Shown here: in pieces, positions 43,238-43,902 of the stretch
Position numbering within the stretch: position 1 is the stretch's first letter
Layout of the letters: each line of letters begins with the position of its first letter
DNA from: S010-17 sp036478895
Lineage (GTDB): Bacteria; Bacteroidota; Bacteroidia; Flavobacteriales; Flavobacteriaceae
DNA: 43,902 nucleotides
Reading direction: 5' to 3'
NCBI GenBank assembly: GCA_036478895.1
Contig: JAZGEV010000044.1
Span: forward strand, 1-43,902
Position numbers and translations under genes: made by a program
Notes under the pieces: generated by a model
The model's database searches: none
The model's input: only the letters and a program-made list of their open reading frames with translations
Told to the model about the DNA's origin: nothing

Positions 43238-43645
43238 ATGTTTTCAGACAAAAAAAACAAATCAGCAACCGCAACACCTTCAGGAGAGCGTAATATCATT
43301 GCAAAAAACACAACATTTATTGGAGAAATTATTTCTGATGGTGACTTTAGAGTAGATGGTACTATTGAAGGATCAATTAAAACTTCTGGACGAATCATAA
43401 TAGGTAAAGAAGGAAAAATTGTAGGTAAAACTTTTTGTAACAATGCCGATGTTGAAGGAAGCATTCAAGGCGAATTAACAGTTGAAGAGCTATTAACACT
43501 TAAAGAATCTGCAAACATACAAGGCGACGTTTCAATGGAAAAACTATCCGTTGCGCCAGGAGCAATTTTTAACGTTAATTGTACCATGAAAGGTGGTGTA
43601 AAATCACTAAATGATGGCAAAGGAAAATCCGAAAAAACAGCGTAA
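43238..43645 (+). CDS. Bactofilin (polymer-forming cytoskeletal protein)
   Basis: The 135-residue protein is a single bactofilin beta-helix domain: NTTFIGEIISDGDFRVDGTIEGSIKTSGRIIIGKEGKIVGKTFCNNADVEGSIQGE is the typical pattern of short Gly- and hydrophobic-spaced coils (key runs FIGEIISDGDFRVDG and ADVEGSIQGELTV). Flexible N- and C-terminal tails flank it. Bactofilins form nucleotide-free filaments that position cell-wall or envelope proteins. It lies 31 bases after sprE and overlaps the atpZ-like gene by 35 bases. Confidence 0.92.
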   Translation: MFSDKKNKSATATPSGERNIIAKNTTFIGEIISDGDFRVDGTIEGSIKTSGRIIIGKEGKIVGKTFCNNADVEGSIQGELTVEELLTLKESANIQGDVSMEKLSVAPGAIFNVNCTMKGGVKSLNDGKGKSEKTA

Positions 43646-43844
43646 TAAGATTACTCGATTTTCAGGCATGGCATTCCAAATGGGAATTACCATTTTTGTA
43701 GGTGTATTTATTGGAACTAAATTGGATGAAAAATATCCAAATAAAAACAGCATCTATACTTTAATATTTACGTTACTATTTTTATTCGCATCACTATACA
43801 CCGTAATCAAACAAGCCATAAAATTAAGTAATGACCAAGACTAA
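43611..43844 (+). CDS. atpZ: AtpZ/AtpI-family small membrane protein
   Basis: The 77-residue protein has two hydrophobic helices joined by a short charged loop (GTKLDEKYPNKNS), the hallmark of AtpZ/AtpI proteins encoded upstream of F0F1-ATP synthase genes and implicated in assembly or magnesium/calcium handling of the synthase. The start is ATG at 43611 or 43614, within the end of the bactofilin gene. The following gene overlaps its stop by 14 bases, so the cluster is translationally coupled. Confidence 0.82.
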   Translation: MMAKENPKKQRNKITRFSGMAFQMGITIFVGVFIGTKLDEKYPNKNSIYTLIFTLLFLFASLYTVIKQAIKLSNDQD

Positions 43845-43902
43845 CTCCATTCAATATCATTTATTAAAAATTGTTATAAATACTTTAGTTTTCACTTTAG
43901 TT
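43831..43902 (+). CDS. Start of a hypothetical membrane protein of the ATP-synthase cluster (truncated by window end)
   Basis: The ATG at 43831 opens a frame that runs off the window: MTKTNSIQYHLLKIVINTLV then FTLV, the start of a hydrophobic helix. In Flavobacteriaceae a small membrane protein usually lies between atpZ and atpB, which fits. Only 24 codons are visible. Confidence 0.6.
   Translation, partial: MTKTNSIQYHLLKIVINTLVFTLV

Overview
The window is chromosomal DNA from a marine-type Flavobacteriaceae bacterium (Bacteroidetes). The sequence is AT-rich. Promoters resemble the Bacteroidetes TTTG-N19-TAnnTTTG form and Shine-Dalgarno sites are largely absent. It encodes SusC/SusD proteins, type IX secretion (T9SS) sorting domains, the T9SS lipoprotein SprE/PorW, bacillithiol biosynthesis (BshC) and DUF5687 ABC permeases, all typical of this family. 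I see no rRNA, tRNA, CRISPR array, insertion sequence or phage gene.

Layout. 1-10.4 kb is housekeeping and accessory core: a truncated hypothetical gene, an M48 protease, rimO, a methyltransferase, bshC with a UbiA-like membrane protein, a lamin-tail-domain protein, a coiled-coil protein, a Nif3-family protein and prfA. At 10.5-11.1 kb lies the 3' remnant of a TonB-dependent receptor. From 11.3 to 33.2 kb is a polysaccharide utilization locus (PUL). Its leftward arm is susC, susD, an arylsulfotransferase-like lipoprotein, a DUF5009 acyltransferase-like membrane protein, a GH8 hydrolase and a metallophosphoesterase, followed by a second, T9SS-sorted GH8 hydrolase in its own unit. Its rightward arm is a sodium:solute symporter and a heparan-alpha-glucosaminide N-acetyltransferase (HGSNAT/NagX)-like protein. 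Next come a leftward LytTR response regulator and histidine kinase, then a rightward operon of a NagB/PIG-L fusion, a GH20 beta-hexosaminidase and an SMP-30-like lipoprotein. From 33.3 kb onward: a nucleoside phosphorylase, a glycosyltransferase, a large secreted M43 metalloprotease, an ABC exporter pair, sprE/porW, a bactofilin, atpZ and the start of the next gene of an ATP-synthase cluster.

How the genes may work together. The PUL appears built for an amino-sugar polymer. Both GH8 enzymes have Asn where cellulase-type GH8 enzymes have the catalytic Asp, and both carry a Glu just upstream, as expected of the chitosanase-type subgroup. GH20 enzymes need the N-acetyl group of their substrate for catalysis, so glucosamine oligomers would be poor substrates. 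Two membrane proteins of the family that transfers acetyl from cytoplasmic acetyl-CoA to glucosamine on the far side of the membrane could re-acetylate them. GH20, the symporter and NagB would complete catabolism. This chitosan 're-acetylation' PUL is an inference and the most interesting candidate in the window. Gaps in the model are the roles of the sulfotransferase-like propeller protein and the phosphoesterase, and the absence of an amino-sugar kinase.
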